From the NCBI RefSeq assembly GCF_001519075.1, contig NZ_KQ954245.1, forward strand, positions 1 to 64,000: a stretch of DNA of 64,000 nucleotides. Direction: 5' to 3'. Positions 43,015-53,139 of this stretch are shown one piece after another (the stretch's first letter is position 1; each line of letters opens with the position of its first letter). Under the pieces are notes generated by a model. That model had not been told where the DNA came from, did not search any database, and was given only the letters and a program-made list of their open reading frames with translations. This DNA is from Novosphingobium fuchskuhlense. GTDB taxonomy: Bacteria; Pseudomonadota; Alphaproteobacteria; Sphingomonadales; Sphingomonadaceae. The position numbers and the translations under genes are program-made.

Positions 43015-43916
43015 GCTCGTTTCCCCTCTGACATGAACGCATCGCCGGCCATGGCGATGTCCCGCACGAGGTCGGCAGTTGCCTCCAGATACCAGTAGGT
43101 GGCGTAAATGTTGGCGTGCCCCATGTACGTCGCGAGCGCGACCATATGCGCACCGCACCGATCTCGGCCCGTCGGACTGTCTTGTAGTGCCCGCACCGCG
43201 AATGTGTGCCGCAAATCATGCAGCCGCGGGCGGCGCGCCGACGATGGCCGGGTGCCAGCTTTGCCCACCAGCCTGTCAAAGGTCCCTTTGACTGTGATGT
43301 AGCGCAATGGCTGACCATGTGCATCGGCGAACACAGGATCATCGTCCGAGCCGGGTCCGCGGCGCTGCAGGTAGCGTTGCAAGCCTGCCGCCGCCGTATC
43401 GTGCAGGGGCACAAGACGGGTCTTCCGGAACTTGGTCTCGCGGATCAGCAAACCGTCGCTCGATATGTCGGCGAACGTGAGCTTGAGGGCTTCGGAGATG
43501 CGCAGTCCCGTGGCCGCGAGTAGGGCTATCAAGGTCGCATAAGTCAGCGGGCGCAGCCATCCTTGCGGTCGAAGTCGGCCTGCGGCTTCGATCAGGCGAG
43601 TGATCTCTGTGCCCGAGTAAATGTACGGCGGCCTGCGTCTTTTGCGGGCGCCGAAGTGATTGCCCGGGGGCAACTCGTGCCGCACGTCTTCGACGCGGAT
43701 ATGGCGTGCGAAGCGGCAGATAGCTTTCAGTCGAGCGTCGCGTTGCGCAATTGACGGTCCCAGTGCGGCCCAATCGATGGCTGTTTGCGTTTGAACATAC
43801 GCCTGTCCGCGCTCAGCCGCGAAGCCGGCGAAGCTTTTGAGTAAATACTCGGCATTCGACATCGCAAAGCCCGTGGCACGGCGCAGTGCGAGATAGGTCT
43901 CGATGGTTTTCAACAT
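43011..43916 (-). CDS. ritB: RIT tyrosine recombinase B
   Basis: This 301-residue recombinase is the middle gene of the trio. N-terminal domain LALRRATGFAMSNAEYLLKS; catalytic Arg in AATGLRISEALKL, RLHDLRHTFAVRAL, and ATYMGHANIYATYWYL with the Tyr in a slightly different context. The ATG at 43916 overlaps the ritA stop (TGATG), so a start six codons upstream is less likely. The three proteins probably assemble as one recombination complex on the terminal repeats, as suggested for RIT elements. Confidence 0.92.
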   Translation of the reverse strand: MLKTIETYLALRRATGFAMSNAEYLLKSFAGFAAERGQAYVQTQTAIDWAALGPSIAQRDARLKAICRFARHIRVEDVRHELPPGNHFGARKRRRPPYIYSGTEITRLIEAAGRLRPQGWLRPLTYATLIALLAATGLRISEALKLTFADISSDGLLIRETKFRKTRLVPLHDTAAAGLQRYLQRRGPGSDDDPVFADAHGQPLRYITVKGTFDRLVGKAGTRPSSARRPRLHDLRHTFAVRALQDSPTGRDRCGAHMVALATYMGHANIYATYWYLEATADLVRDIAMAGDAFMSEGKRA

Positions 43917-45148
43917 CAGAGCGCCTCCGGCCATGGCTGCGCCACCTGCCTCAGAAGAGTGACATCGGCTTTGGCGTAGTGGGCCGTCGTGTCGATGCTA
44001 CTATGCCGGAGGACCAGACCGATTTTGTCGAGCGGCACCCCGTGGCGCAGCATCTCGGTCGCCGCGGTGTGCCGCAGGACGTGCGCACCCTTGAACGGTG
44101 TCACGAGGCCAGCCCGCTTCATGATGCGCCTGACCACCGAAGAGACGGCGTCACCGTTCAGGAACGGGCGACTAGGCGCGATCGTGCTCAGGAACACGCG
44201 ATCACTTCGGCAGAAGGGCGGTCGGCATTCGAGGTAGGCCGCGACCGCATCCCCGACGTCCTGGGGCAGCGGCAAGCGAACTTCATGGCGCGACTTGCCC
44301 GTAACCCGCAGTGAACCCGCCTGCCACTCGATATCGATGAGGCGGAGCTGTGCCACGTCGCCGGCCCGCAATCCGAGGCGAGCCAACAGCAGTAAAATGG
44401 CGCGATCCCGTCTGCGCGCGTCGGCGTCTCCATCGCAGGCGGCAATCAAGCGGCTAACCTGTTCGCCCGATAGATATCGCGGCATCTCGGCAAGCTGCCA
44501 ATGGGCGTAGGCCGGAACGGCATTGTCGAGGCCGGTCCGGCAGTGCCCCTGCATGGAGAGGTAGCGCAAGAATGCCCGCAGGCTCGTAGTCATCTTCTCG
44601 ATGGTGCCGCGCCCGCATGTGTTCGCACGCGTCATGAAATAGCAGCGGATATCGGCGGGACACCAATGTGTCGGCTCCGCTCCAAGTGCTACCAAAATAC
44701 TGATCGCATCGCGTGCGTAAAGCCCAATGGTCGCATCAGATGCCCCGCGATGCTTGTTGAGCCATGTCTTAAAGCCCGCGACCAACTGGGGTTCAGCAGG
44801 ACGCATCGCCGCGACTGCGGGCTTGCACACGCCTATTTTCTCGAGGTACCGGCGAAAGAGCCTCGCACCGTAAATGGTGTGATGATTGCGGCGCCCTCCC
44901 TTGGCACGAGGGCATCGGCACGCCCTCAAATGCTGTTCGAACGCTGCTAAATCGATGTCGCTCACGCTGGCATCGCGCTCTGCCATGACGTGGCCGACGT
45001 GAGCTGCCGCCCGCAGATAGCGCACCGCCGTATCGGCTACATAGCCCTGCCGTTCGAGCGCTCCGGCAAAGCCATCTAGAAATGGTCCGCACGGTCCGCT
45101 GCGCAGATGCTCCAGCGTCTTCGACGCAGAAAAGTAGATCTCCAACAT
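43916..45148 (-). CDS. ritA: RIT tyrosine recombinase A
   Basis: This 410-residue recombinase is the first gene of the trio and the largest. It has an N-terminal extension (DGFAGALERQGYVADTAVRY and onward) followed by a SAM-like domain near residues 125-205. Catalytic features are Arg in LARLGLRAGDVAQLRL, HVLRHTAATEML and LVLRHSSIDTTAHYAK with the Tyr nucleophile. The usual Leu-Gly-His is Leu-Arg-His, as in this subfamily. The start lies 117 bases inside the right terminal repeat, leaving room for the promoter. Confidence 0.92.
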   Translation of the reverse strand: MLEIYFSASKTLEHLRSGPCGPFLDGFAGALERQGYVADTAVRYLRAAAHVGHVMAERDASVSDIDLAAFEQHLRACRCPRAKGGRRNHHTIYGARLFRRYLEKIGVCKPAVAAMRPAEPQLVAGFKTWLNKHRGASDATIGLYARDAISILVALGAEPTHWCPADIRCYFMTRANTCGRGTIEKMTTSLRAFLRYLSMQGHCRTGLDNAVPAYAHWQLAEMPRYLSGEQVSRLIAACDGDADARRRDRAILLLLARLGLRAGDVAQLRLIDIEWQAGSLRVTGKSRHEVRLPLPQDVGDAVAAYLECRPPFCRSDRVFLSTIAPSRPFLNGDAVSSVVRRIMKRAGLVTPFKGAHVLRHTAATEMLRHGVPLDKIGLVLRHSSIDTTAHYAKADVTLLRQVAQPWPEAL

Positions 45149-45264
45149 GTTTGTCCCCGCTCGTAATCGGCCATCAGTGGCCGAGCAGACGGGGCACCAC
45201 CGGCGCCATTTTATGAAGAGTGAAAAATCGATGATTCACCGGAAAATACTGGCGCCGCAGTCGT

Positions 45265-45294
45265 CAGCTCCCCATTACTGAATCCGCCCATAAG
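45265..45294. repeat. RIT right terminal inverted repeat
   Basis: Exact inverted copy of 41944-41973, ending GAATCCGCCCATAAG. Confidence 0.92.
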
Positions 45295-45323
45295 ACATGT
45301 AATGGGCGTTCCACATTACATGT
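45295..45323. repeat. Hairpin at the outer right end of the RIT insertion
   Basis: ACATGTAATG (45295-45304) and CATTACATGT (45314-45323) are perfect 10-bp arms around a 9-base loop. The right arm ends exactly where the IS91 transposase frame resumes. The left end of the insertion has no such hairpin. Confidence 0.8.
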
Positions 45324-46322
45324 CGCAACCGGCACTGTCCGAAGTGCCAGGGCGCCGCTGCGCGCACCTGGCTGGCCGCGCGCGAGGCCGATCTGTTGCC
45401 GGTCGGCTACTTCCACGTCGTGTTCACCCTACCGGCAGAGGTTGCCGACATCGCCTTCCAGAACAAGGCGGTGGTCTATGACCTGCTGTTTCGCGCAGCC
45501 GCGGACACGATGCTGACGATCGCTGCCGATCCCAAGCACCTCGGCGCCCGGATCGGCATCACCGCCGTGCTGCACACCTGGGGATCGGCACTGACCCACC
45601 ACCCGCACGTGCACATGATCGTGCCCGGTGGCGGCATCGCGCCGGACGGCTCGCGGTGGATCTCCTCGCGCCCCGCCTTCCTGCTACCGGTGCGCGTGCT
45701 GGGTGCGTTGTTCCGCCGGCTGTTCCTCACGCGCCTGCTGGCATTGTTCGATGCCGGCAAGCTGGCCTTCTTCGGCACCTTGGCGGGCCTCGCGACACGT
45801 AAGGCCTTCCTGCGGCATCTGTCGCCGATCCGGAAGAAGCGCTGGGTAGTCTATGCCAAGCCACCCTTTGCAGGGCCGCAGGCGGTGCTGGCCTACCTCT
45901 CGCGTTACACCCACCGCGTCGCCATCTCGAACCGGCGGCTCATCACCTTCGACGAGACCGGCGTCACCTTCCGCTACAAGGACTATCGCCGCGATGGCGC
46001 TGAACGCCAGCAGGTCATGACGCTGGCGACCGACGAGTTCATTCGCCGCTTCCTGATCCACGTCCTGCCGCGCGGCTTCCACCGCATCCGGCATTACGGT
46101 CTGCTCGCCAGTTCGGCGCACAAGGAGGCCATGGCGCTCGCCCGCAGGCTGCTGGGCGCCGCCGCGCCGACCGTTGAGCCTGAACCCGACGAGCCGCCCG
46201 ATCATCGCCCGCCATGCCCATGTTGCGGCGGGCACATGACCATCATCGAGGCCTTCGCCCGCTGGTGCCAGCCCCGCGCGCCGCCGCAGTCAGCAGCGTC
46301 CATCCGGGAGAACACGCTATGA

Positions 46323-46957
46323 TCCGGCATAGCCCATCCTGCATGACGGTCACGCTCATGGCGTCCTGGCTGACGACCCGGCGCATGCCCATCCTGGAAT
46401 TAAAGCGGGCGCAGGGCACACTGATCCGCAAAACCACCACTGCTCGAGGCCTGACGCCGCACAAAATCACGCTGATCCGACCGCTCGTCGCACTTCGGGC
46501 GCGGCAAAGTTTACCCGCCAGAACCATCCCAAAGCCTATTCACCCATAGACCAGCGCGTGGGGCCCGCGGGTTCCTGCACTGGAGGCTTTCGTACGCAAG
46601 CGCCCGAAACCCTTCACAATCCTGGCCATTTAGAGCCTAACGAACTCACGTCTGCTTTGGGCAAACCTCGCCGTTTGGCGGATCATTTGGTGACGGCCGT
46701 TTTGTCCCAGACCCGGTCATTCACTGCGGTCCGTTGGAAACCATGAACAAATGGTCGCTCTTCGGATCAGAGGCTAATCGGCCTGACTCGGGCGTAAAGC
46801 CAACATCAACCGATCGGCTTCGCGCAGTTTCCATCCGATGTTCGCAATCGCACCTTCTTCTGAGCAACTTCGCGAGCTACCTAGAAAGCTACCTAGACGA
46901 AACAGGTGGCCGACGACATATTGTCCGACTAGGTATAAGTCATTGATTTATAGATTG
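46323..46957. other. Non-coding right end of the island
   Basis: About 635 bases with only short, unconvincing frames. It must contain the unknown 3' end of the IS91-like element and the inner end of the island. The tandem 9-mer repeat at 46876-46896 is the only clear feature. The last 60 bases are AT-rich. Confidence 0.5.
46876..46896. repeat. Tandem GCTACCTAG repeat, right copy
   Basis: Two GCTACCTAG copies with spacer AAA; differs by one base from 26588-26608 and keeps the same 82-base distance to the 49-bp attachment repeat. Confidence 0.5.
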
Positions 46958-47037
<80 letters not shown>

Positions 47038-47115
47038 ACACCGTACCGTGTCCGGCAACCGGGAGTGGCTCCCTTAGCGATTTTTGAGAGGCTGCCAAGC
47101 CCCAATTTTGAAAAA

Positions 47116-48231
47116 CTAGCGAAGGCTGCCCCCCGGCGCGCGCGACCAGCGGTCTACGGCCATCAGGGTGCCGATGCACAGCATGTTGGTCATCATCGAT
47201 GAACCGCCGTGGCTCACGAAGGGAAGGGGGATACCCACCACCGGCGCAAGGCCCATGACCATCATCAGGTTGATGCAGACATAGAAGAAGATTGTCGTGA
47301 CCATCCCCGCAGCCAGAAGACGCGAGAAGCGGTCCGGCGCGCCGAGGGCGACCTTGAGGCCCCAGCGCAGAACCAGTGCGAAGACGAACAGCACGAAGAT
47401 GCCGCCGAGCATGCCCCATTCCTCGGCCATTGTCGCGAACACGAAATCGGTATGCGCCTCGGGCAGATAATCGAGGTGGCTCTGCGATCCCTGCCCGAAG
47501 CCCTTGCCGAACAGGCCGCCCGAACCGATGGCGATCTTGGACTGGGTGATGTGGTAGCCAGACCCTAGCGGATCGCTTTCGGGATCGAGGAACACCAGCA
47601 CGCGCTTGCGCTGGTAATCGTGCAGCACAGTGAAGAACGCCAGCGGTGCGGCGATGGCTACAGCCGCCCCCCCGCCGAGGAACAGCCACAGCGGCAGGCC
47701 GGCAAGAAACATGATCACAATCGCGCCGAAGCTGATCGCCAGGCCGGTGCCGAGATCGGGCTGGAGCATGACGAGCCCCGCCGGAATGCCCAGGAGGACC
47801 ACTGCCGGCGCGATCGCCCGCCAGGTCTTGATCTCGGACGGCGGCAACACGCTGTAGAACCACGCCAGCACCAGCACGATGCCCGGCTTCATCAGTTCGG
47901 AGGGCTGCAATTGCATGAAGCCGAGATTGAGCCAGCGCTGGCTGCCGCCACTGACCCGCCCGAGCAGTTCGACCAGCACCAGCAGCACGCACAGCAGGGC
48001 ATAGGATGGCAGCGCGGCGCTCTTGTACCACGTCGGCGGAATGCGCGAGACCGCCATGGCCATGGCCAGGAAGACCACGAAGCGCAGGACATGGAGCAGC
48101 GCCCACGGCATCAGGTGCCCGCCTGCCGCCGAATAGAGCACGGCGCCGCCGAAGATGACCAGCGCGCTGAGCGGCAGGATAACGCCCCAGGGCTGGCGGG
48201 CGATGAAGCGGGGGATATAGGCGCGCTGCAT
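47116..48231 (-). CDS. rodA: Peptidoglycan glycosyltransferase RodA
   Basis: This 371-residue SEDS-family membrane protein polymerises glycan strands of the lateral wall together with PBP2. About ten membrane spans are visible. Family signatures are GGSQRWLNLGFMQLQPSELM, MLQPDLGTG, the QSKIAIGSGGLFGKGFGQGS stretch with the conserved loop, and PFVSHGGSSM near the end. The ATG at 48231 is two bases after the mrdA stop; the much longer open frame runs antisense-like through mrdA. It is the last gene of the mreBCD-mrdAB cluster. Confidence 0.95.
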   Translation of the reverse strand: MQRAYIPRFIARQPWGVILPLSALVIFGGAVLYSAAGGHLMPWALLHVLRFVVFLAMAMAVSRIPPTWYKSAALPSYALLCVLLVLVELLGRVSGGSQRWLNLGFMQLQPSELMKPGIVLVLAWFYSVLPPSEIKTWRAIAPAVVLLGIPAGLVMLQPDLGTGLAISFGAIVIMFLAGLPLWLFLGGGAAVAIAAPLAFFTVLHDYQRKRVLVFLDPESDPLGSGYHITQSKIAIGSGGLFGKGFGQGSQSHLDYLPEAHTDFVFATMAEEWGMLGGIFVLFVFALVLRWGLKVALGAPDRFSRLLAAGMVTTIFFYVCINLMMVMGLAPVVGIPLPFVSHGGSSMMTNMLCIGTLMAVDRWSRAPGGSLR

Positions 48232-48233
48232 CC

Positions 48234-50360
48234 TCAGCGCCCCGGAGCCGGCACGGCAGCCGCGGCGGTGGGGGCAGGCGCCGGTGCGGCGGGGGCGGCA
48301 GGAGCAGCAGGGGTCTCGGGCGCAGCGGGTGATGCTTCCGGCTCGGGCGCGGGCGGCGCAGCGTCGGTCTGCGCGGCGGCGGGTTCGGGCACGGGGGCGT
48401 TGTCCGCTTCGACCGCTTCGGCCGCCTGGGTGTCGTCGGGGGCCTCCGGCGCACTGGCCCCGAACTTGGCCGCATAGGCGTTGTACTTGGCGGCCATGCG
48501 CTGCTGCACATTGCCGCCCCATTGCTTCTCGTAGCCTTCGAGCACTTCCACCGCCTTGGCGCGGTCGAACAGGAAGGTCATCACATCGCGCGCGATGGGG
48601 TAGGCCGCGCCCGACCCGCCGCCGTGCTCAATGGCGACGGCACAGGCATAGCGCGGCTTGTCGAAAGGCGCGAAGCAGATGAAGTGGCCGTGGTCACGGT
48701 GCTTCCATAGGCCACCCTTGCCGTTGCCGATGTTGAGGCCGACGACCTGCGCGGTGCCGGTCTTGCCCGCCATCTGCACGCCGGGGACGGGCAGGCGCGC
48801 CTTGCCTGCCGTGCCGCGGCCGTTGACCACTTCGTTCATCGCCGCATGGATCAGATCGAGGTGATCCTGCCGGATGCCGAGCGAAGGGGCGCGCGGCGCG
48901 TGGCGGTCCATCAGAAGGCGCGGCGTCAGCTGCAGGCCTGACGCAAGGCGCGAGGCCATGACCGCCTGCTGCAGCGGATTGACCAGCATGTAGCCCTGAC
49001 CGATGGTGGCGTTCACCGTATCGTAGATCGCCCATTCCTTGCCGTATTTGCGCTGCTTCCACGCGGGATCGGGCACGGTGCCATAGGACTGGCCGGGATA
49101 GGGCATCGGAAACTCCTGCCCGAGCCCCAGTCGCCGGGCCATGGCGGCGATCTTGTCCATCCCGATCGCCTGCGCAAAGTGGTAGAAGTAGACGTCACAC
49201 GACTGGTAGATGCCCTTCATCATGTTGGTCGTGCCGTGGCCGCGGTGGTTCCAGCAGTGGAACACGCGGTTGCCGACGCGCAGCCCCCCGGCGCAGCCCA
49301 CGCTGGCCTCCGGATCGAGCCCGGCTTCGAGGAACGAAAGCGCGACCATCGGCTTCACCGTCGAGCCTGGCGGATAGAGCCCGCGAAGCACCTTGTTGCG
49401 CAAGGGCACGTGGTCGTCTTCCGCCAGCATCTTCCATTCGATGCGGCCGATTCCGTCGGCAAAGCTGTTGGGATCGAAGCTGGGCATCGAGACCATCGCG
49501 AGGAGATCACCGGTCGCGCAGTCCATCACCACGACCGAACCCGATTCCAGCCCGATGCGGCGCGCGGCATAGTCCTGCAGGGCGGCATCGATGGTCAGCT
49601 GGATGGGCTTGCCCGGCACATCCTCGCGCGTGCCGAGATCGCGCACCACCCGCCCGCTTGCCGTTGCCTCCACCCGCCGCGCGCCAGGCTCACCGCGCAG
49701 GCGTTCCTCGAAGTGCTTTTCGAGGCCATCCTTGCCGATCTTGAAGCCGGGGGTGATGAGGAGCGGATTGTGCTCCTTCTCGTAGTCCTCGGCCGAGGCA
49801 GGGCCGACATATCCGACGAGGTGGCCAACGGCGGGCCCTGCCGGGTAATAGCGCGAGAAGCCGCGCTGGGGGATGACGCCGGGCAATTCGGGCAAACGCA
49901 CGCTGACGGCGGCGAACTTCTCCCAATCGAGGCTGGAGGCGACTTCGACCGGCTGGAACCCGCGCGCTTTCGTCAGCTTGTCCTTGATATCGCTGACGCG
50001 GTCGGCGGTGAGGTCGAGGAGCTGCGCAAGCGTGGACAGTGTCGCATCGGCATCGACCAGCCGGTCGGGCACGATATCGACGCGGAAATCTGCGCGGTTT
50101 GCGGCCAGCGAGGCACCGGTGCGGTCGATCACCCAGCCGCGCCGGGGCGGGATCAGGGTGAGGTTGACGCGGTTGCTTTCCGAGGCGGCGCGGTACTTCG
50201 CGTTTTCGGCAACGGCGAGCCACGTCAGCCGCCCGGCCAGCAGCACGCCGACACCGGCCTGCGCGAGGCCGAGCACAACGGTGCGCCGCTCGAACGAATG
50301 GGTCAGCTGTGCGCCTGTGACCGGAAGCGGCCTGACCGGCTTGGACCAGGGCATCTTCAT
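48234..50360 (-). CDS. mrdA: Penicillin-binding protein 2 with a long Pro/Ala C-terminal tail
   Basis: This is a 708-residue transpeptidase that cross-links lateral wall peptidoglycan with RodA. A membrane anchor lies near residues 28-48, then the PBP dimerisation domain with TLIPPRRGWVIDRTGASLA. The transpeptidase domain has SxxK as PGSTVKP, the second motif as SCD, and KTG as AGKTGTAQ. The tail from about residue 640 is rich in Pro, Ala and Glu and should be disordered. The family core normally ends before such a tail. The start is five bases after the mreD stop. Confidence 0.95.
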   Translation of the reverse strand: MKMPWSKPVRPLPVTGAQLTHSFERRTVVLGLAQAGVGVLLAGRLTWLAVAENAKYRAASESNRVNLTLIPPRRGWVIDRTGASLAANRADFRVDIVPDRLVDADATLSTLAQLLDLTADRVSDIKDKLTKARGFQPVEVASSLDWEKFAAVSVRLPELPGVIPQRGFSRYYPAGPAVGHLVGYVGPASAEDYEKEHNPLLITPGFKIGKDGLEKHFEERLRGEPGARRVEATASGRVVRDLGTREDVPGKPIQLTIDAALQDYAARRIGLESGSVVVMDCATGDLLAMVSMPSFDPNSFADGIGRIEWKMLAEDDHVPLRNKVLRGLYPPGSTVKPMVALSFLEAGLDPEASVGCAGGLRVGNRVFHCWNHRGHGTTNMMKGIYQSCDVYFYHFAQAIGMDKIAAMARRLGLGQEFPMPYPGQSYGTVPDPAWKQRKYGKEWAIYDTVNATIGQGYMLVNPLQQAVMASRLASGLQLTPRLLMDRHAPRAPSLGIRQDHLDLIHAAMNEVVNGRGTAGKARLPVPGVQMAGKTGTAQVVGLNIGNGKGGLWKHRDHGHFICFAPFDKPRYACAVAIEHGGGSGAAYPIARDVMTFLFDRAKAVEVLEGYEKQWGGNVQQRMAAKYNAYAAKFGASAPEAPDDTQAAEAVEADNAPVPEPAAAQTDAAPPAPEPEASPAAPETPAAPAAPAAPAPAPTAAAAVPAPGR

Positions 50361-50365
50361 CGGCG

Positions 50366-50938
50366 TCAGACCGAGCGCAGCGGCAGGAGGCGAATGCGAT
50401 CGAGCAGCGCGATGGCGCGCGTGACCAGCGGATAGAGTGCCAGCGTGACCAGAAGCTGCGGGCCGATCACCAGCGGCAGCGGATAGCCCGCGGCCAGCCC
50501 GGCGATGGCGGCCGCCAGCACGAGGTATAGCGTCATCAGCAGGCTGGCGACGGCCCAGTCCTGCTCGAAACTACGCCAGAGTATGCGGTTGTCGATCGCG
50601 TCCATCGCCAGCATCGCCGCCGACCACAGCACCACGCCCGAGCCAAACGGCTGGCCGCTGTAGAGATCATCGAAGGCGCCCAGGGGCAGGCCGGCCCAGA
50701 GCGGCAGCAGGCTGGGGCGCAACATGCGCCACGAGAGGAACACCATGAACGCCAGCGGTGGCACCACCGGGGCCGAGGCGATTACCGGCGAAAACGCCGC
50801 CAGCGATGTAACCATCACCGAAAGCCACGGCAGGCCCGACGCCAGCAGCGGTGACGGGGCGCGATTGATCCGCTGGGGAACAATGTCTTCCGGCCGGATC
50901 GGAAGGCTCTGCAGATCGGCCAGGCGCGGGAAGGGCAT
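50366..50938 (-). CDS. mreD: Rod-shape protein MreD
   Basis: This 190-residue membrane protein has about five hydrophobic spans between residues 30 and 180 (WLSVMVTSLAAFSPVIASAP, then FGSGVVLWSAAMLAMDAIDN and others). MreD is part of the elongasome that links MreB filaments inside the cell with PBP2 and RodA. Sequence conservation in this family is low, and identification relies on hydrophobic pattern plus position between mreC and mrdA. The start overlaps the mreC stop as TGATG. Confidence 0.88.
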   Translation of the reverse strand: MPFPRLADLQSLPIRPEDIVPQRINRAPSPLLASGLPWLSVMVTSLAAFSPVIASAPVVPPLAFMVFLSWRMLRPSLLPLWAGLPLGAFDDLYSGQPFGSGVVLWSAAMLAMDAIDNRILWRSFEQDWAVASLLMTLYLVLAAAIAGLAAGYPLPLVIGPQLLVTLALYPLVTRAIALLDRIRLLPLRSV

Positions 50939-51858
50939 CAGTTGCTGCCCCCCGCCTCGCTCGGTTCAGGTGCGGGTCCGGCGGCCTGCTGGCTGGCCCC
51001 GAGCGCGGCGACCGCAGCGGGCTGGAACACCGGCAGGACGAGCACGAAATCGACCTCCGCGGGGTCGCTGGCGAGGTGGCCCGTGCCGCCATCGTGCAGC
51101 ACCTGGGTCACCACCGCGACCGGGATGCCCGGCGGATAGAGCCCGCCCGAACCGGAGGTGACGAAGACATCGCCCATCTTGAGCGGATTGACGCCCATGT
51201 TGAGCAGGCGGATCGCGATGCGCCCATCGGATTTGCCCTCGACGAAGGCTGGCAGGCCATCGCGGACCCGGCGCACGGGCACGACATTTTCAGGATCGGT
51301 GACGAGCAGCACGCGCGCGGTGCCGGGCGCGGTCTCGATCACCCGGCCGATCAGGCCGGCGGCCGAGCGAACCGGCTGTCCCGCGCGCACGCCTTGCAGG
51401 GTGCCGGCCGAAAGCACGGCAAAGCGCCGGGTGCTTGCCGAGGTGGAACCGATCAGGCGCGCGGCGGTGACGGGTTTGACGGCGGGATCGACGATGCCGA
51501 GCAACGCCTTCAGCCGCCGGTTCTCGCCTTCCAGCGCCTGCATGGTGAGTGCGTTGGCCCGCGCGGCGGCAACTTCGCGGGTGAGCGCGGCGTTCTGGCG
51601 CCCGGCCTGGAAATAGGCGCCGATGGCCGCAATCACACCCTGGCCTGCGGCGCGGGTTTCCGCGCCCGCTTCGCCTGCAGGCCGCGCCAATTCGCTGGCC
51701 GCGCCGCGCACCGAGGAGAAGGCCTGCGGGTTGACGATGCTCACGACCAGCAGCCCCGCGCCCGCAAGGAACCCGGCCACGGCGATCACGTAGCCGGTGA
51801 AGATCCCGTATTGCGCCCTGCGCGAAAAGCCCGGGCGCCGGTCCGCAGGCCGCGCCAT
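50938..51858 (-). CDS. mreC: Rod-shape protein MreC
   Basis: This 306-residue protein has a single membrane span near residues 20-40 (FTGYVIAVAGFLAGAGLLVV), a coiled coil near 90-125 (NALTMQALEGENRRLKALLG), and two beta-barrel domains ending near 270. The barrel shows the family patterns RVIETAPGTARVLLVTDPEN and VTSGSGGLYPPGIPV. MreC binds PBP2 in the periplasm. A short Ala/Pro/Glu-rich tail follows. It lies 43 bases downstream of mreB. Confidence 0.93.
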   Translation of the reverse strand: MARPADRRPGFSRRAQYGIFTGYVIAVAGFLAGAGLLVVSIVNPQAFSSVRGAASELARPAGEAGAETRAAGQGVIAAIGAYFQAGRQNAALTREVAAARANALTMQALEGENRRLKALLGIVDPAVKPVTAARLIGSTSASTRRFAVLSAGTLQGVRAGQPVRSAAGLIGRVIETAPGTARVLLVTDPENVVPVRRVRDGLPAFVEGKSDGRIAIRLLNMGVNPLKMGDVFVTSGSGGLYPPGIPVAVVTQVLHDGGTGHLASDPAEVDFVLVLPVFQPAAVAALGASQQAAGPAPEPSEAGGSN

Positions 51859-51901
51859 GCTACCCTTCCTTATGTGATCCGCCGCATGTGCTTCGGCGGC
51901 A

Positions 51902-53116
<1,215 letters not shown>

Positions 53117-53139
53117 TCATCGCTAGTCTCGGCCAATCC

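Larger units (their letters stand above)
41944..45294 (-). mobile_element. RIT element (three tyrosine recombinases in tandem)
   Basis: Three overlapping tyrosine recombinase genes in one direction lie between exact 30-bp terminal inverted repeats (41944-41973, 45265-45294). This is the recombinase-in-trio arrangement. The inserted DNA continues 29 bp past the right repeat to 45323, where the target gene resumes, and those bases form a perfect hairpin. No target duplication longer than about 2 bp is evident. All three recombinase frames are intact. Confidence 0.88.
40839..46322 (+). mobile_element. IS91-like element, interrupted by a RIT element
   Basis: Two genes, a tyrosine recombinase and an HUH (Y2-type) transposase, form the usual two-gene IS91-like arrangement. 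The transposase is broken at codon TGC 41941-41943 and resumes at 45321-45324, with about 3.4 kb of inserted DNA between. IS91 elements transpose by rolling circle and lack inverted repeats, so I cannot place the true ends; the coordinates are those of the genes. Confidence 0.75.
41749..46322 (+). pseudogene. IS91-family HUH transposase split by the RIT insertion
   Basis: The 5' part (41749-41943) reads from GTG through TAIENCRTATLGGHVEACDD and CGHWRIAYNSC, a zinc-binding head. The 3' part (45324-46322) resumes as RNRHCPKCQGAAARTWLAAR and holds the HUH motif in HHPHVHMIVPGGG and the tyrosines in AYLSRYTHRVAISN. Removing 41944-45323 restores the zinc finger CRNRHCPKC in frame. The insertion, therefore, is recent enough that both halves are still open. 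As split, the gene cannot give a full transposase. Confidence 0.88.

Noticed and set aside
47620..48477. Plus-strand frame of 285 codons within rodA/mrdA
   Set aside because: Low-complexity antisense of the PBP2 tail and rodA.
48234..50360. PBP2 second motif SCD instead of SxN as a missing catalytic motif
   Set aside because: PBP2-type enzymes commonly have SxD here, so it is normal for the family.
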